From the NCBI GenBank assembly GCA_030433805.1, contig JARUXA010000004.1:186001-250000 (forward strand): a stretch of DNA of 64,000 bases, given 5' to 3'. The notes under the pieces are model-generated. The model was not told the origin of the DNA and searched no databases. It saw only the letters and a list, made by a program, of their open reading frames with translations. The translations under genes and the position numbers were made by a program. Shown one piece after another: positions 44,238-52,880 of the stretch. This stretch comes from Sphingomonas sp. PsM26. Its GTDB lineage: Bacteria; Pseudomonadota; Alphaproteobacteria; Sphingomonadales; Sphingomonadaceae. Numbering within the stretch: position 1 is the stretch's first letter; every line of letters starts with the position of its first letter.

Positions 44238-44828
44238 ATGCGTGATGAACCGATTCCGGCGTATGGGGAGCTGGATCGCGAGGGTCGAATGAATGATGAA
44301 GCCGGCATCGTGAACGAAGACTCACGGCGCTATACAGGCGTTCTCAAGTGGTTCGACATGACTCGGGGTTTTGGCTTTCTTGTCGCCGACGAAGATGGGA
44401 TTGGCGATATTCTGATTCACTTTTCGGTACTGCGCCCGCATGGGCGGCGCAGTTTGCCGGAAGGTGCGCGGCTCGAATGTATCGCGTCCTTGCGCGAGCG
44501 CGGGCTGCAGGCCAGCGAAATCCTGTCGATCGACCTGACCAACGCGGTCGAACCGCCGCCGAAGGTGCGCAGCGAACCGCAACGGCCCGATCCGTCGGCG
44601 CTGATCGAAGGGGCGGGGCCGTACGAACCTGTCACGGTGAAGTGGTTCAATCGTCTCAAAGGCTACGGTTTTCTGGTGCGCGAAGACAATTCGGGCGATA
44701 TCTTCGTCCATGTCGAGACCTTGCGCCGTGCTGGTTTCGAGGAAGTCGAGCCAGGACAGGTCCTTTCCGCCCGCATGGTGTCCGGCGAGAAGGGGCCGCT
44801 GGCGGTAACGGTCGAACCGAAGATCTAG
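44238..44828 (+). CDS. dual cold-shock-domain protein
   Basis: A 196-residue protein with two cold-shock domains: [20 protein letters not shown], then [13 protein letters not shown] (about 33-100), and [20 protein letters not shown], then [13 protein letters not shown] (about 131-195). RNP-1 (GFGFL, GYGFL) and RNP-2 are recognisable in both. A linker rich in Pro and Glu joins them. Single-stranded RNA/DNA binding, as for Caulobacter CspC/CspD. The start is uncertain: ATG 44187 and 44211 are in frame upstream. DUF192 follows 9 bp later. Confidence 0.88.
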   Translation: MRDEPIPAYGELDREGRMNDEAGIVNEDSRRYTGVLKWFDMTRGFGFLVADEDGIGDILIHFSVLRPHGRRSLPEGARLECIASLRERGLQASEILSIDLTNAVEPPPKVRSEPQRPDPSALIEGAGPYEPVTVKWFNRLKGYGFLVREDNSGDIFVHVETLRRAGFEEVEPGQVLSARMVSGEKGPLAVTVEPKI

Positions 44829-44837
44829 GACCTGCGT

Positions 44838-45341
44838 ATGTTTAGGCGTTCAACTGCCGTCATCGGCCTTCTCCTGCTGACGACGATGACCGGCGGTTGC
44901 GCACCTGCCGCCGAGCAGGAAGCCGCGGGTCAGGCCGAAGCCGCGGCGGGCATGGTCGCGGTGACGGTGACGAGCGCGAACGGCCCGCACCGTCTGCTGG
45001 TCGAGTCCGCGACGACCGAGGAAGAACAGCGGCGCGGGCTGATGTTCCGCACCGACATTCCCGAGAACGGCGGGATGCTGTTCGCACCGTATCCACCGAC
45101 GGGCGAACCGAAGGAAGCGAGCTTCTGGATGAAGGATACGCCGACACCGCTCGACATCATCTTCATCCGCCCCGACCGGACGATCGCGCGGATCGCCGGG
45201 AACACCATTCCCCAGTCCGAAGTCCCGGTCGCGTCGGGCGAACCCGTCGGCGCGGTGCTGGAGCTCCGCGGCGGCCGTTCGCTCGATCTCGGCATCAAGG
45301 AAGGCGACCGAGTCAGCTGGACGGCACCGAAGGCGCGTTGA
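44838..45341 (+). CDS. DUF192 family lipoprotein
   Basis: A 167-residue DUF192 protein with lipobox TGGC (Cys21). The domain is complete: VESATTEEEQRRGLMFRTDI, GMLFAPYPPTGEPKEASFWM, KDTPTPLDIIFIRPD and GAVLELRGGRSLDLGIKEGD. Function of the family is unsettled. Operon with the cold-shock gene upstream is likely from spacing. Confidence 0.9.
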   Translation: MFRRSTAVIGLLLLTTMTGGCAPAAEQEAAGQAEAAAGMVAVTVTSANGPHRLLVESATTEEEQRRGLMFRTDIPENGGMLFAPYPPTGEPKEASFWMKDTPTPLDIIFIRPDRTIARIAGNTIPQSEVPVASGEPVGAVLELRGGRSLDLGIKEGDRVSWTAPKAR

Positions 45342-45383
45342 TCGCGGTTGATGGCAGCACCGTGGCGCGCTAAGCGCTACCGC

Positions 45384-45776
45384 ATGGGCATCAATCTCAA
45401 TCCTTTCACCTGGTGGACCGGCGCGAGCTGGGGCACCGCATTCGGGCTTCGCGGCAAGGCGCGGATGGGCGAGGATTCGCTCGGCAACGTCTATTACGAA
45501 GGCGGACGCGATACTGCGGGCAATCCGCGGCGCTGGGTCATCTATAACGGTATCAACGATACCAGCCGGATCGCACCCGAATGGTTTAGCTGGCTGCATC
45601 ATCAGGTCGCCGACGTGCCGGAACGCTCGCTTCCCGCGCCGCGCGCCTGGCAGCTTCCGCCCGAACCCAACATGACGGGCACTGCGCTGGCGTATCGCCC
45701 GAGCGGTGCGATGGAAAAGGGCGGTGTTCGCGCGCAGGCGACGGGGGATTACGAAGCCTGGACGCCGGACGCGTGA
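45384..45776 (+). CDS. NADH:ubiquinone oxidoreductase subunit NDUFA12-like
   Basis: A 130-residue homologue of the mitochondrial complex I accessory subunit NDUFA12 (B17.2), known in alphaproteobacterial complex I. Motif GKARMGEDSLGNVYYEGGRD, RRWVIYNGINDTSRIAPEWF and WLHHQVADVP. It sits outside any nuo operon in this window. ATG 45384 is used. Its stop overlaps the GTG of the DUF2155 gene (GTGA). Confidence 0.93.
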   Translation: MGINLNPFTWWTGASWGTAFGLRGKARMGEDSLGNVYYEGGRDTAGNPRRWVIYNGINDTSRIAPEWFSWLHHQVADVPERSLPAPRAWQLPPEPNMTGTALAYRPSGAMEKGGVRAQATGDYEAWTPDA

Positions 45777-46420
45777 TCCGGCGCGCGCTGGGCGCGGCCG
45801 GTTTGGCCGCGCTGCTGGCGACGACGGGGTGCGACCGAGCGCAGGATGCGCCCACCCCGACCCCGACCGAAACCGCCGACACCGCGCTGGATGCAGATAC
45901 GAGCGGGCAAACCGTCGTGACCGTGGACGTGGCGGGCGGGGTCGACCCCAGCCTTGGCGCGACCCCGATGGCGGAGCGCGTCGCGACGCTCGGCGTCCTC
46001 AACAAGCGGAACGGCATTGCGCGCGACGCGACGCTCAAACCCGGCCAGACGCTGCGGGTGGGCGACGTCGTGCTGCGCCTGAAGGCGTGCGAGCAGACCG
46101 CACCGTGGGAGCAGGAGCATTATACCGGCGCGTTCGTCCAGGTCGACGTGTCGGGGACGGACAAAGTCTGGCGGCGGGTCTTTTCAGGCTGGCTGTTCAA
46201 GGAGCGGCCGGGCCTGAACGTCGTCCAGCATCCGATTTATGACGTGTGGGTCAAGAGCTGCGCGATGACCTTCCCCGAGGGCGGCCCGGAGTCGATCGCC
46301 GCCGGAGCCGCTTCCGGTGCTGCGGCACCGCGGTCGAGCGCGAAGAAGTCGCCGACGCCCGACGCCGAAGCATCCGAACCGATCGCGCCGGACAGCGCCT
46401 CGGACAATTCGACCAGATAA
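45773..46420 (+). CDS. DUF2155 lipoprotein
   Basis: A 215-residue exported lipoprotein (lipobox TTGC, Cys20) with a DUF2155 domain: VATLGVLNKRNGIARDATLK, RLKACEQTAPWEQEHYTGAF, RRVFSGWLFKERPGLNVVQH, then PIYDVWVKSC. The last about 60 residues are low-complexity and antisense to the 3' end of aat, which ends inside the HPIYDVW motif. The GTG start is coupled to the NDUFA12 gene. Confidence 0.88.
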   Translation: MIRRALGAAGLAALLATTGCDRAQDAPTPTPTETADTALDADTSGQTVVTVDVAGGVDPSLGATPMAERVATLGVLNKRNGIARDATLKPGQTLRVGDVVLRLKACEQTAPWEQEHYTGAFVQVDVSGTDKVWRRVFSGWLFKERPGLNVVQHPIYDVWVKSCAMTFPEGGPESIAAGAASGAAAPRSSAKKSPTPDAEASEPIAPDSASDNSTR

Positions 46421-47001
46421 GCCGCGCGCGGGATTTCGACCGCGCCGAGCGACGCCAGATGCTCGGTCATGAACTGACAGTCGAGCAGCGTAAACCCGCC
46501 GACCTGAAGCCGCGCGACGAGCCAGGCGATCGCCACCTTGGATGCATCGCGCGCCCGGCTGACCATGCTCTCGCCGAAGAAAGCACGACCGAGCGCGAGA
46601 CCGTACAGCCCCCCGACGAGCGTATCGCCGTCCCAGACTTCCACGGAATGCGCGAAGCCGAGTGCGTGGAGGCGGTTGAAGACGTCCTCAATGTGCGGAT
46701 TGATCCAGGTGTCGGGGCGGTTGGGGACCGATTCGGCGCAGAGCCGCATCATCGCGCCGAACCGCTGATCCACGGTGACGCGAAAGCGCTCGCGCACGAT
46801 CGTCTTGCGAAGCGATTGCGACAGATGAAATCCGTCGAGCGGCAGGACCGCACGATCTTGCGGTTCGACCCAGTAGATTTCGTCCGCATCGCGGCTGTCC
46901 GCCATCGGAAACACGCCGACCGCATAGGCGCCGAGCACGATTTGCGGGTCGAGCGGTTCGAACGGCACTGCGGGTGCCTCGCGTGACGGGGAACTGGTCA
47001 T
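46237..47001 (-). CDS. aat: leucyl/phenylalanyl-tRNA--protein transferase
   Basis: A 254-residue Aat of the N-end rule pathway, adding Leu or Phe to proteins with N-terminal Arg/Lys. Motifs: ILGAYAVGVFPMADS-like start (VLGAYAVGVFPMADSRDADE), IYWVEPQDRAVLPLDGFHLS, NRPDTWINPHIEDVFNRLHA, GHSVEVWDGDTLVGGLYGL (here AHSVEVW), FGESMVSRARDASKVAIAW and LLDCQFMTEHLASLGAVEIP. The tail ends KVIAQLLTHTS, as in relatives. ATG 47001 overlaps the ParA stop. Its last 184 bp overlap the DUF2155 gene on the other strand. Confidence 0.93.
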   Translation of the reverse strand: MTSSPSREAPAVPFEPLDPQIVLGAYAVGVFPMADSRDADEIYWVEPQDRAVLPLDGFHLSQSLRKTIVRERFRVTVDQRFGAMMRLCAESVPNRPDTWINPHIEDVFNRLHALGFAHSVEVWDGDTLVGGLYGLALGRAFFGESMVSRARDASKVAIAWLVARLQVGGFTLLDCQFMTEHLASLGAVEIPRAAYLVELSEALSGAIGSDASASGVGDFFALDRGAAAPEAAPAAIDSGPPSGKVIAQLLTHTS

Positions 47002-47723
47002 GCGGCGATACGCCGTTCGATCGCCTGCCATAGCTGTGCGAACGCGGCGGCACCGGCAGAGCGCGGCGCGAAACTGCCGATCGGTGCGCGGCGGGCGGTG
47101 ACCTGTTCGATCAGGCTCGCGGTCGGGATGACCGGCCAGTCGGGATTCCGCGGCAGCGCGTCGGCATGGAGTTTGCGGCGACCGTCGACCATCGAATGCA
47201 CCGGCATCACGTCGGTCCTGCCGCCCAGATGCCGGATCACGTCGGCCAGCGCGCGTTCGGACAAAGGGGAGGGGATGACGGGCACCACGATCAGGTCGGC
47301 GGCGCGCATCACCTGTTCGGTCGTCTCGGTCAGGCCGGGCGGGCAATCGAGCAGGATTCGGTCATATGTCTTGCGAAGCCCGCTCAACAGCTTTTGCAGG
47401 CGCTTCTTCTTGTCCATTTCGTGGAACAGCAGATCGAGCCCGCGGAGCGACGCGTCGGCGGCGATCAGGTCGAGCCGTGGGATTGCCGTCTGCTGGATCA
47501 GCGGATCGGGCGTCCCATCTTTGACGAAGATCGATTGCGCGTGGGGGTGACGTCTGGGCTGATCGGCGTCTGGCGACAGCAGGAAGCTGCTCGCGGCTTG
47601 CGGATCGAGGTCCCATAACAGCGTCCGACGCGACGACTGGATGGCCGCGGACCATGCCAGATTTACGGCGATCGTCGTTTTTCCGACGCCGCCTTTGAGA
47701 CTGTAAATCGCGATCGTCGACAC
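46998..47723 (-). CDS. ParA family ATPase
   Basis: A 241-residue MinD/ParA-type ATPase: deviant Walker A KGGVGKTTIAVNLA, LLWDLDPQAASSFLLS, then DRILLDCPPGLTETTEQVMR and IPSPLSERALADVI. No ParB or parS lies nearby, so it is an orphan, possibly with a positioning role (a MipZ relative is possible but unproven). Coupled to aat (4-bp overlap). Confidence 0.85.
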   Translation of the reverse strand: MSTIAIYSLKGGVGKTTIAVNLAWSAAIQSSRRTLLWDLDPQAASSFLLSPDADQPRRHPHAQSIFVKDGTPDPLIQQTAIPRLDLIAADASLRGLDLLFHEMDKKKRLQKLLSGLRKTYDRILLDCPPGLTETTEQVMRAADLIVVPVIPSPLSERALADVIRHLGGRTDVMPVHSMVDGRRKLHADALPRNPDWPVIPTASLIEQVTARRAPIGSFAPRSAGAAAFAQLWQAIERRIAA

Positions 47724-47789
47724 CGGTAAGCCCTTCGCCCAGGAATGGCCATCGTGCCGGATGCCGACGATGCGCGCAATGAAGGAGCG

Positions 47790-48167
47790 TTACAGGTCGC
47801 AGAGCTGCTTGGGCTTGCCCGGCTGAGTCAGCGTCACCGCCTTGACGGTTCCGGTCATCTCATAGCCATCGGCCTTGAGCGGGTCGCCCGCCTTTTCGGC
47901 GGTCAGCTTGACCGGGGTGCCGGTCTGCGTCGCCTTGACCAGCGCCTGCTTGTCGCCCTCGAAGAAGGTCACGTACACAAGGCTGTTGTCGGCGCAACGG
48001 AACGTCGCTTCCTTCTTGATCGCAGGCGGCAGTTCGACCGGCGCGCGATTGGCGATCTCTGCGGCCAAGGGGTCCGGGGCAACCGAGCTGACCTCGGTTG
48101 GCTTGTTGTCACAGGCCGACAGCGCAAGGAGCGCGACGGCAGCGGCGGGGAGGAGTCGATTGAGCAT
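47790..48167 (-). CDS. small lipoprotein, possibly MliC-like
   Basis: A 125-residue lipoprotein with lipobox LSAC (Cys19). The mature domain, ATFRCADNSLVYVTFFEGDK to LTQPGKPKQLCDL, has two Cys and a strand pattern reminiscent of membrane-bound lysozyme inhibitors (MliC), but the match is loose. ATG 48167 gives the signal; the ORF to 48185 is 6 codons longer. Confidence 0.65.
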   Translation of the reverse strand: MLNRLLPAAAVALLALSACDNKPTEVSSVAPDPLAAEIANRAPVELPPAIKKEATFRCADNSLVYVTFFEGDKQALVKATQTGTPVKLTAEKAGDPLKADGYEMTGTVKAVTLTQPGKPKQLCDL

Positions 48168-48268
48168 CCAATTTTCTTCGCGCACGCGGTACGGACCGTC
48201 AAGACCCTACGGCAGCGGCGGTTCCCACTCTAACGCACTGCAGCAATTATTTCGTGGTAGCGCCACCA

Positions 48269-49588
48269 TTACTCATGGAATTCATCGAGATCGGGAATTC
48301 TACCAAAGGCGATCTTGGTGCCTATTCGATCAATCCTTCCGCCGTTTTGCGGTCCGAGGCTGACCGCGTGCCGACCGAACTTTTCGTTGATCCGGTCCAT
48401 CGCACGGCTGAGCGCAAGCGTGCGGGTTTCGCGGGCGAGGGGGTCATCGGGGTCGAGCAAACCGAACAACGATTCCTGTTCGCCGGCGACGGGCTCGATT
48501 TCCGCCAGCGTGACGCCGACCATGCGGACCTGAAAGTCCCCCGGTCGCGCCTTGCCCGCCGCCGCCAGTCGCGGGAACAGCGTTTCCAGCGCCGCCAGGA
48601 CGACGAAGCTATCCTGCGTCGCCGGCAGCTTGATCGAGCACCGCCACGTCGACTTGTCATCCTCGAACCGCGCATGGAGCACCAGCAGGCGCGCGCGATA
48701 CGCCTTGCGGCGCAGGCGGCTGGCTGCCTTGAGCGCGAGGCGGCGCGCGGTCAGCCGCACCGGCACCGCGCTGCGCTTGCCCGGTGAAAGCACGTGGCTG
48801 TGGCCGATCGAGCGGCTTTGCGTAGCCTTTTCAGGCAAGTCGACGCCGTGGAGCAGATACCAGAGGCGATCGCCGTTGGTTCCGCCCCAGGCGTTGCCCG
48901 CATCGCGTGGGCGGCGCTCGCAATATTGGCGGATGTCGTTGATCCCCTCCTGTGCAAGCCGCCGCTCCATCTTCGCGCCGATCCCGCTGATGTCGCGCAA
49001 CTGGAGGTCGTAGAGTCGCTGCGGCAGCGTCTCGGCGTGGAGGATGACGAGACCATCCGGCTTTTGCAGATCGGACGCGAGTTTCGCGAGCAGGCGGTTG
49101 GGCGCGATCCCGACCGAACTCGTCATGCAATCGCCGATGTTGGCGCGGATCCCCGCCTTGATCCGGTGCGCGAGTGCGGTGGCGGCGGCGACGCTGTTCT
49201 CATTGTCGAGCAGCCGGCACGCGACTTCGTCGATCGAGCAAACCTTGGTCACGGGGATGTGCCGCCAGATCTCGGCAACGATCGCATCGTGGAATTCGAC
49301 ATATTTGTCGTGGCGGGCGGGCGTGATGATGAGGTCACGGCACAGCCGCTTGGCTTCCCATACCGGCGTGCCGGTCTTGATGCCGAACCGCTTCGCCTCG
49401 ACGCTCGCGGCGATCGCCACGGTCGTATCGCTGTCGATCGGGGCGACGAGCACGGGCTTGCCCCGCAAGGCCGGGTCGAGTTGCTGTTCGACACTCGCGA
49501 AATAGCTGTTGAGGTCGAGAAACAGCCAGCGCAGCGGGCGTGGGGGAAATGCCAACGCAGTGGTCAGGGACTCGGGGGCGGTGGCCAT
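48269..49588 (-). CDS. Y-family DNA polymerase, SOS-regulated
   Basis: A 439-residue error-prone polymerase. Palm motif FLDLNSYFASVEQQLDPALR, catalytic SIDE (VCSIDEVACRLLD), the thumb helix-hairpin-helix LRDISGIGAKMERRLAQEGI and little-finger domain. It is related to DinB/UmuC but stands alone, without imuA or dnaE2 next to it. ATG 49588 is supported by the LexA box seven bases upstream; a longer ORF to 49720 would run through that box. Translesion synthesis under SOS is inferred. Confidence 0.88.
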   Translation of the reverse strand: MATAPESLTTALAFPPRPLRWLFLDLNSYFASVEQQLDPALRGKPVLVAPIDSDTTVAIAASVEAKRFGIKTGTPVWEAKRLCRDLIITPARHDKYVEFHDAIVAEIWRHIPVTKVCSIDEVACRLLDNENSVAAATALAHRIKAGIRANIGDCMTSSVGIAPNRLLAKLASDLQKPDGLVILHAETLPQRLYDLQLRDISGIGAKMERRLAQEGINDIRQYCERRPRDAGNAWGGTNGDRLWYLLHGVDLPEKATQSRSIGHSHVLSPGKRSAVPVRLTARRLALKAASRLRRKAYRARLLVLHARFEDDKSTWRCSIKLPATQDSFVVLAALETLFPRLAAAGKARPGDFQVRMVGVTLAEIEPVAGEQESLFGLLDPDDPLARETRTLALSRAMDRINEKFGRHAVSLGPQNGGRIDRIGTKIAFGRIPDLDEFHE

Positions 49589-49595
49589 GATGGCG

Positions 49596-49610
49596 GAACG
49601 ATACCAGAAC
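49596..49610 (-). promoter_or_regulatory. LexA (SOS) box
   Basis: GTTC-TGGTATC-GTTC on the minus strand: exact match to the alphaproteobacterial LexA site GTTC-N7-GTTC, 7 bp before the polymerase ATG. cysK is divergent 104 bp away and might also be affected. Confidence 0.85.
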
Positions 49611-49714
49611 ATCGGTGCGCGCGACAGGGATCTTGCGCGTGCCGTAGCGCCGTTCACCCGCGGCAAAGCGAAGCTTGCTTGCGGCTGGGCACCCGGACGC
49701 ATAGCTAACCCCTT

Positions 49715-50707
49715 ATGCACACGACATCGAACACGCTCGCCCTGATCGGCAATACCCCGCTCGTCCTGTTGAAGGGACCGAGCGAAGCTGCCGGCGCGGA
49801 AATCTACGGCAAGTGCGAATTCGCCAATCCCGGCGCGTCGGTAAAGGATCGCGCGGCGCTCGGCATCGTCGAGGATGCGGAAGCGCGCGGGGCGATCGCG
49901 CCGGGCGGGACGTTCGTCGAGGGAACTGCGGGCAACACCGGGATCGGGCTTGCGCTCGTCGCCAATGCCAAGGGCTACAAGACGATCATCGTCATGCCCG
50001 AGACGCAGAGCCGCGAGAAGATGGACACGCTACGCGCACTCGGGGCCGAACTGGTGCTGGTGCCCGCCGCACCCTATTCGAACCCCGGGCATTTCGTACA
50101 CACGTCGCGCCGGATCGCCGAGGAAACGCCCAATGCGGTTTGGGCGAACCAGTTCGACAACATTGCCAACCGCCGCGCGCATGTGACGGGAACGAGCGAG
50201 GAAATCTGGGCCCAGATGGACGGGCGGATCGACGGCTTCACGTGTGCGGCGGGCACCGGCGGGACGATCGCCGGGGTCGGCATGGGGCTGAAGGCGCATG
50301 ACGAAGCGGTATGCATCGCGCTGACCGATCCGCACGGTGCGTCGCTTTACGAATATTACGCGCATGGCGAGCTCAAGTCCGAGGGGTCATCGGTTGCGGA
50401 AGGGATCGGGCAGGGCCGGATCACCGCCAATCTGGAAGGCGCGCCGATCGACACGCAGTTCCGCATTTCCGACGCCGAAGGCATGGAATGGGTGACGCGG
50501 TTGTTGTCGGAGGAGGGGCTTTGCCTGGGCCTGTCGTCGGGCATCAACGTTGCGGGCGCAGTCCGGCTCGCGCGGCATCTGGGGCCGGGATCGCGGGTCG
50601 TCACGATCCTGTGCGACACCGGTTTCCGGTATCTCTCGACCCTGTACAATCGGGCATGGCTGGAGGCGAAGGGGCTGGTTGTCCCGGCATGGCTCGCGGT
50701 GGATTGA
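49715..50707 (+). CDS. cysK: cysteine synthase A
   Basis: A 330-residue PLP enzyme making cysteine from O-acetylserine and sulfide. PLP lysine in GASVKDRAALGIV (about 41-53), EGTAGNTGIGLALVANAKGY (phosphate cradle), AAGTGGTIAGVGMGLK and the C-terminal LCLGLSSGINVAGAVRLA. The acetylserine-binding loop is TAGNTG rather than TSGNTG, a known variant. A cystathionine-beta-synthase-like role cannot be excluded. It is divergent from the polymerase. Confidence 0.9.
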   Translation: MHTTSNTLALIGNTPLVLLKGPSEAAGAEIYGKCEFANPGASVKDRAALGIVEDAEARGAIAPGGTFVEGTAGNTGIGLALVANAKGYKTIIVMPETQSREKMDTLRALGAELVLVPAAPYSNPGHFVHTSRRIAEETPNAVWANQFDNIANRRAHVTGTSEEIWAQMDGRIDGFTCAAGTGGTIAGVGMGLKAHDEAVCIALTDPHGASLYEYYAHGELKSEGSSVAEGIGQGRITANLEGAPIDTQFRISDAEGMEWVTRLLSEEGLCLGLSSGINVAGAVRLARHLGPGSRVVTILCDTGFRYLSTLYNRAWLEAKGLVVPAWLAVD

Positions 50708-50757
50708 GCTTTGCATCGACAAAGACGTTCGATGACGTTACATTTATACCACAGCCT

Positions 50758-51075
50758 ATGAAAATCATCGCACAAGACGCAGCGCAAATGACGCAGCGGT
50801 TCCGGGTCGGGATGATCGGACTCGCCGCGGTCTTGCTATTTATCGGGCTTGCCGCCGCCATCTTCGCAACCGCCAACCATGATCGTCAGGTCGTGGCGAT
50901 CGGAAGCGCGCGCGAGGACGTCGTCGCCAACATCGTGTCGGGTGCGTCCGGGTCGAGCGGTACTGCCGCCAACAAGGAACCGCTTGCCGAACTCGGCGTC
51001 GCGCCGAGTGCCGAAGTCGAAAACGCCACCGCCATCGACAATGCGATGTTGCCGCAGGGTGCCGCGCAGCAGTGA
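50758..51075 (+). CDS. single-TM protein upstream of mraZ
   Basis: A 105-residue protein, not recognised. After a short cytoplasmic N-terminus it has one hydrophobic helix (VGMIGLAAVLLFIGLAAAIF, about 17-38) and then a 65-residue Ala/Ser/Glu-rich exposed part (AREDVVANIVSGASGSSG). It starts 50 bp past cysK and lies 363 bp before mraZ, so it may be cotranscribed with cysK. Confidence 0.68.
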   Translation: MKIIAQDAAQMTQRFRVGMIGLAAVLLFIGLAAAIFATANHDRQVVAIGSAREDVVANIVSGASGSSGTAANKEPLAELGVAPSAEVENATAIDNAMLPQGAAQQ

Positions 51076-51286
51076 CTGCCGGACGGGGAAATCGGGCGGG
51101 CCGGGATGGGCCGGTTCACGGCTGGGGCGGGTCGGGGAAATCACGGGAAAACATGCCGCAGCAACCGATTGCGGGGGGATTCGTCCCCGTCATCGCACGC
51201 GTTGCCCGAACACAGCGGGAACGGCTTGAATTAATGTAGATAAATTTGCGCCGAAAACCGTGGGATTAGCCCCGCGACCCGCTCCA

Positions 51287-51321
51287 TCCCCGGGTTTCCC
51301 CTTGTATCCCCGGCTATCCCC
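51287..51321 (-). promoter_or_regulatory. four GGGGA repeats at 10-bp period (candidate MraZ operator)
   Basis: TCCCC occurs at 51287, 51297, 51307 and 51317, that is GGGGA-N5 four times on the minus strand. In E. coli MraZ binds TGGGN repeats separated by 5 bp upstream of mraZ. The array is 118-152 bp before the mraZ start. A TGGGA also stands at 51261 and at 51376 on the plus strand. The rest of the 363-bp gap (51076-51438) shows no gene. Confidence 0.65.
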
Positions 51322-51438
51322 GTGGTACCTCTGATTCAACAGGGGCAGCCCGATCTCGCCTGCATTTTGCAGCACTGGGAAACGCAGGAATGCATTTCCC
51401 GGACCGGGGGAGGCTCGCCCGCTTGATGCGGGGTAAGC

Positions 51439-51939
51439 GTGGACGAACGCGGAGATTATCAGGGTGACGGTCTTGGCCTTGTCGATGACAAGGGCCGGGT
51501 CGCGATTCCTGCTTCTCTCCGAGCGACGCTGGCAGCCAATGCGCCGCGCCCCGACGGCAAGGATGGCGGGACGGTGATCGTCGGTGTCCACCCCAAGCAC
51601 AAATGCCTGCGCGCCTACGACCCGGCCTACGTGAAGATCCTGCGCGCCCAGCTCGATGCGCGGGAAGCCGCGCATACCGCTGCGGACGGTGAGCCCAACT
51701 ATAACTTCAAGCGCCGCGGCGCGAGTGGCGAGCCGGTTCCGTTCGACGGTTCGGGGCGCTTCATCATGCCCGGCTTCCCGCGCGACTATGCCGGGATCGG
51801 GGAGCACGCCTTCTTCTGGGGCACGCTCGACTGGATCGAGATCTGGGACCCGAAGACGTTGCTCGACGCCGCGGATGTCGATCCGGTGATGCAGGCGGCA
51901 TGCCGCTATCACTGCAAGACCAAGGGAGTGGCCCTGTGA
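51439..51939 (+). CDS. mraZ: division/cell wall cluster transcriptional regulator MraZ
   Basis: A 166-residue MraZ with two SpoVT/AbrB-like halves: [20 protein letters not shown] (N-half) and [20 protein letters not shown] (C-half). It is a little longer than E. coli MraZ (152). GTG start. It represses its own dcw operon in other bacteria. The stop overlaps the rsmH GTG. Confidence 0.93.
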   Translation: MDERGDYQGDGLGLVDDKGRVAIPASLRATLAANAPRPDGKDGGTVIVGVHPKHKCLRAYDPAYVKILRAQLDAREAAHTAADGEPNYNFKRRGASGEPVPFDGSGRFIMPGFPRDYAGIGEHAFFWGTLDWIEIWDPKTLLDAADVDPVMQAACRYHCKTKGVAL

Positions 51940-52880
51940 GCGAGGCTCCCCACGTCCCCGTCCTGCTCGACGAAGTGATCGACGCGCTCGCGATTGCTCC
52001 CGGCGAATGTCACGTCGACGCGACGTTCGGCGCGGGCGGCTATACCCGCGGGATGATGGCGCGCGGTGCACGCGTGATTGCGTTCGACCGTGACCCCGAT
52101 GCGATCGCTGCCGGCGCGGCGCTGGTCGATGCGTCCGACGGCGCGTTGATGCTCGTGCCTGCGACCTTCTCCGCGCTGGAAGCCGAACTCGCCGCGCGGG
52201 ATGCCGTGCCGGTGCAGGGCGTCACGATGGATATCGGCGTGTCGTCGATGCAGCTCGACCAAGCCGAGCGCGGCTTCAGCTTCCAGTCGGACGGTCCGCT
52301 CGACATGCGGATGAGTCAGGAAGGCGAAAGCGCCGCCGACTTCGTCAACACTGCCGACGAATCCGCGATTGCCGATGTATTGTACCAATATGGCGACGAG
52401 CCCCGCTCACGTCGTGTGGCGCGCGCGATCGTCGCGGCGCGGCCGATCACGCGGACCGGCGAGCTGGCGCACGTCGTTCGTCGGGCGCTCGGGTATAAGG
52501 CGCATGACAAGAAGGATCCGGCAACGCGGACCTTCCAGGCGATCCGCATCCACATCAACCGCGAGCTGGGCGAACTGGCGGACGGTCTGGCGGCAGCGGA
52601 GCGCGTACTCGCGCCGGGTGGTCGGCTCGCGATCGTGACGTTCCACAGCCTCGAGGACCGGATGGTCAAGCGCTTCCTGCGTGAACGCTCGGGCGGAATG
52701 CCCTCGGGGTCGCGGCATCTGCCCGAAGTGGCGGCGAAGCACGCTCCCAGTTTCGAACAGGTCGGTCGCGGCGTGCGCCCGAGCGACGAAGAAATCGCGC
52801 GCAATCCGCGCGCACGATCAGCCACATTGCGGACGGCACGACGGACGAGTGCCACCGCCTGGACGGAAGGGGCGTTGTAA
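51936..52880 (+). CDS. rsmH: 16S rRNA (cytosine(1402)-N(4))-methyltransferase
   Basis: A 314-residue RsmH (MraW). [20 protein letters not shown], AdoMet motif [43 protein letters not shown] and the C-terminal [18 protein letters not shown]. The GTG overlaps the mraZ stop; the ORF at 51900 is only an upstream extension. Confidence 0.96.
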   Translation: MSEAPHVPVLLDEVIDALAIAPGECHVDATFGAGGYTRGMMARGARVIAFDRDPDAIAAGAALVDASDGALMLVPATFSALEAELAARDAVPVQGVTMDIGVSSMQLDQAERGFSFQSDGPLDMRMSQEGESAADFVNTADESAIADVLYQYGDEPRSRRVARAIVAARPITRTGELAHVVRRALGYKAHDKKDPATRTFQAIRIHINRELGELADGLAAAERVLAPGGRLAIVTFHSLEDRMVKRFLRERSGGMPSGSRHLPEVAAKHAPSFEQVGRGVRPSDEEIARNPRARSATLRTARRTSATAWTEGAL

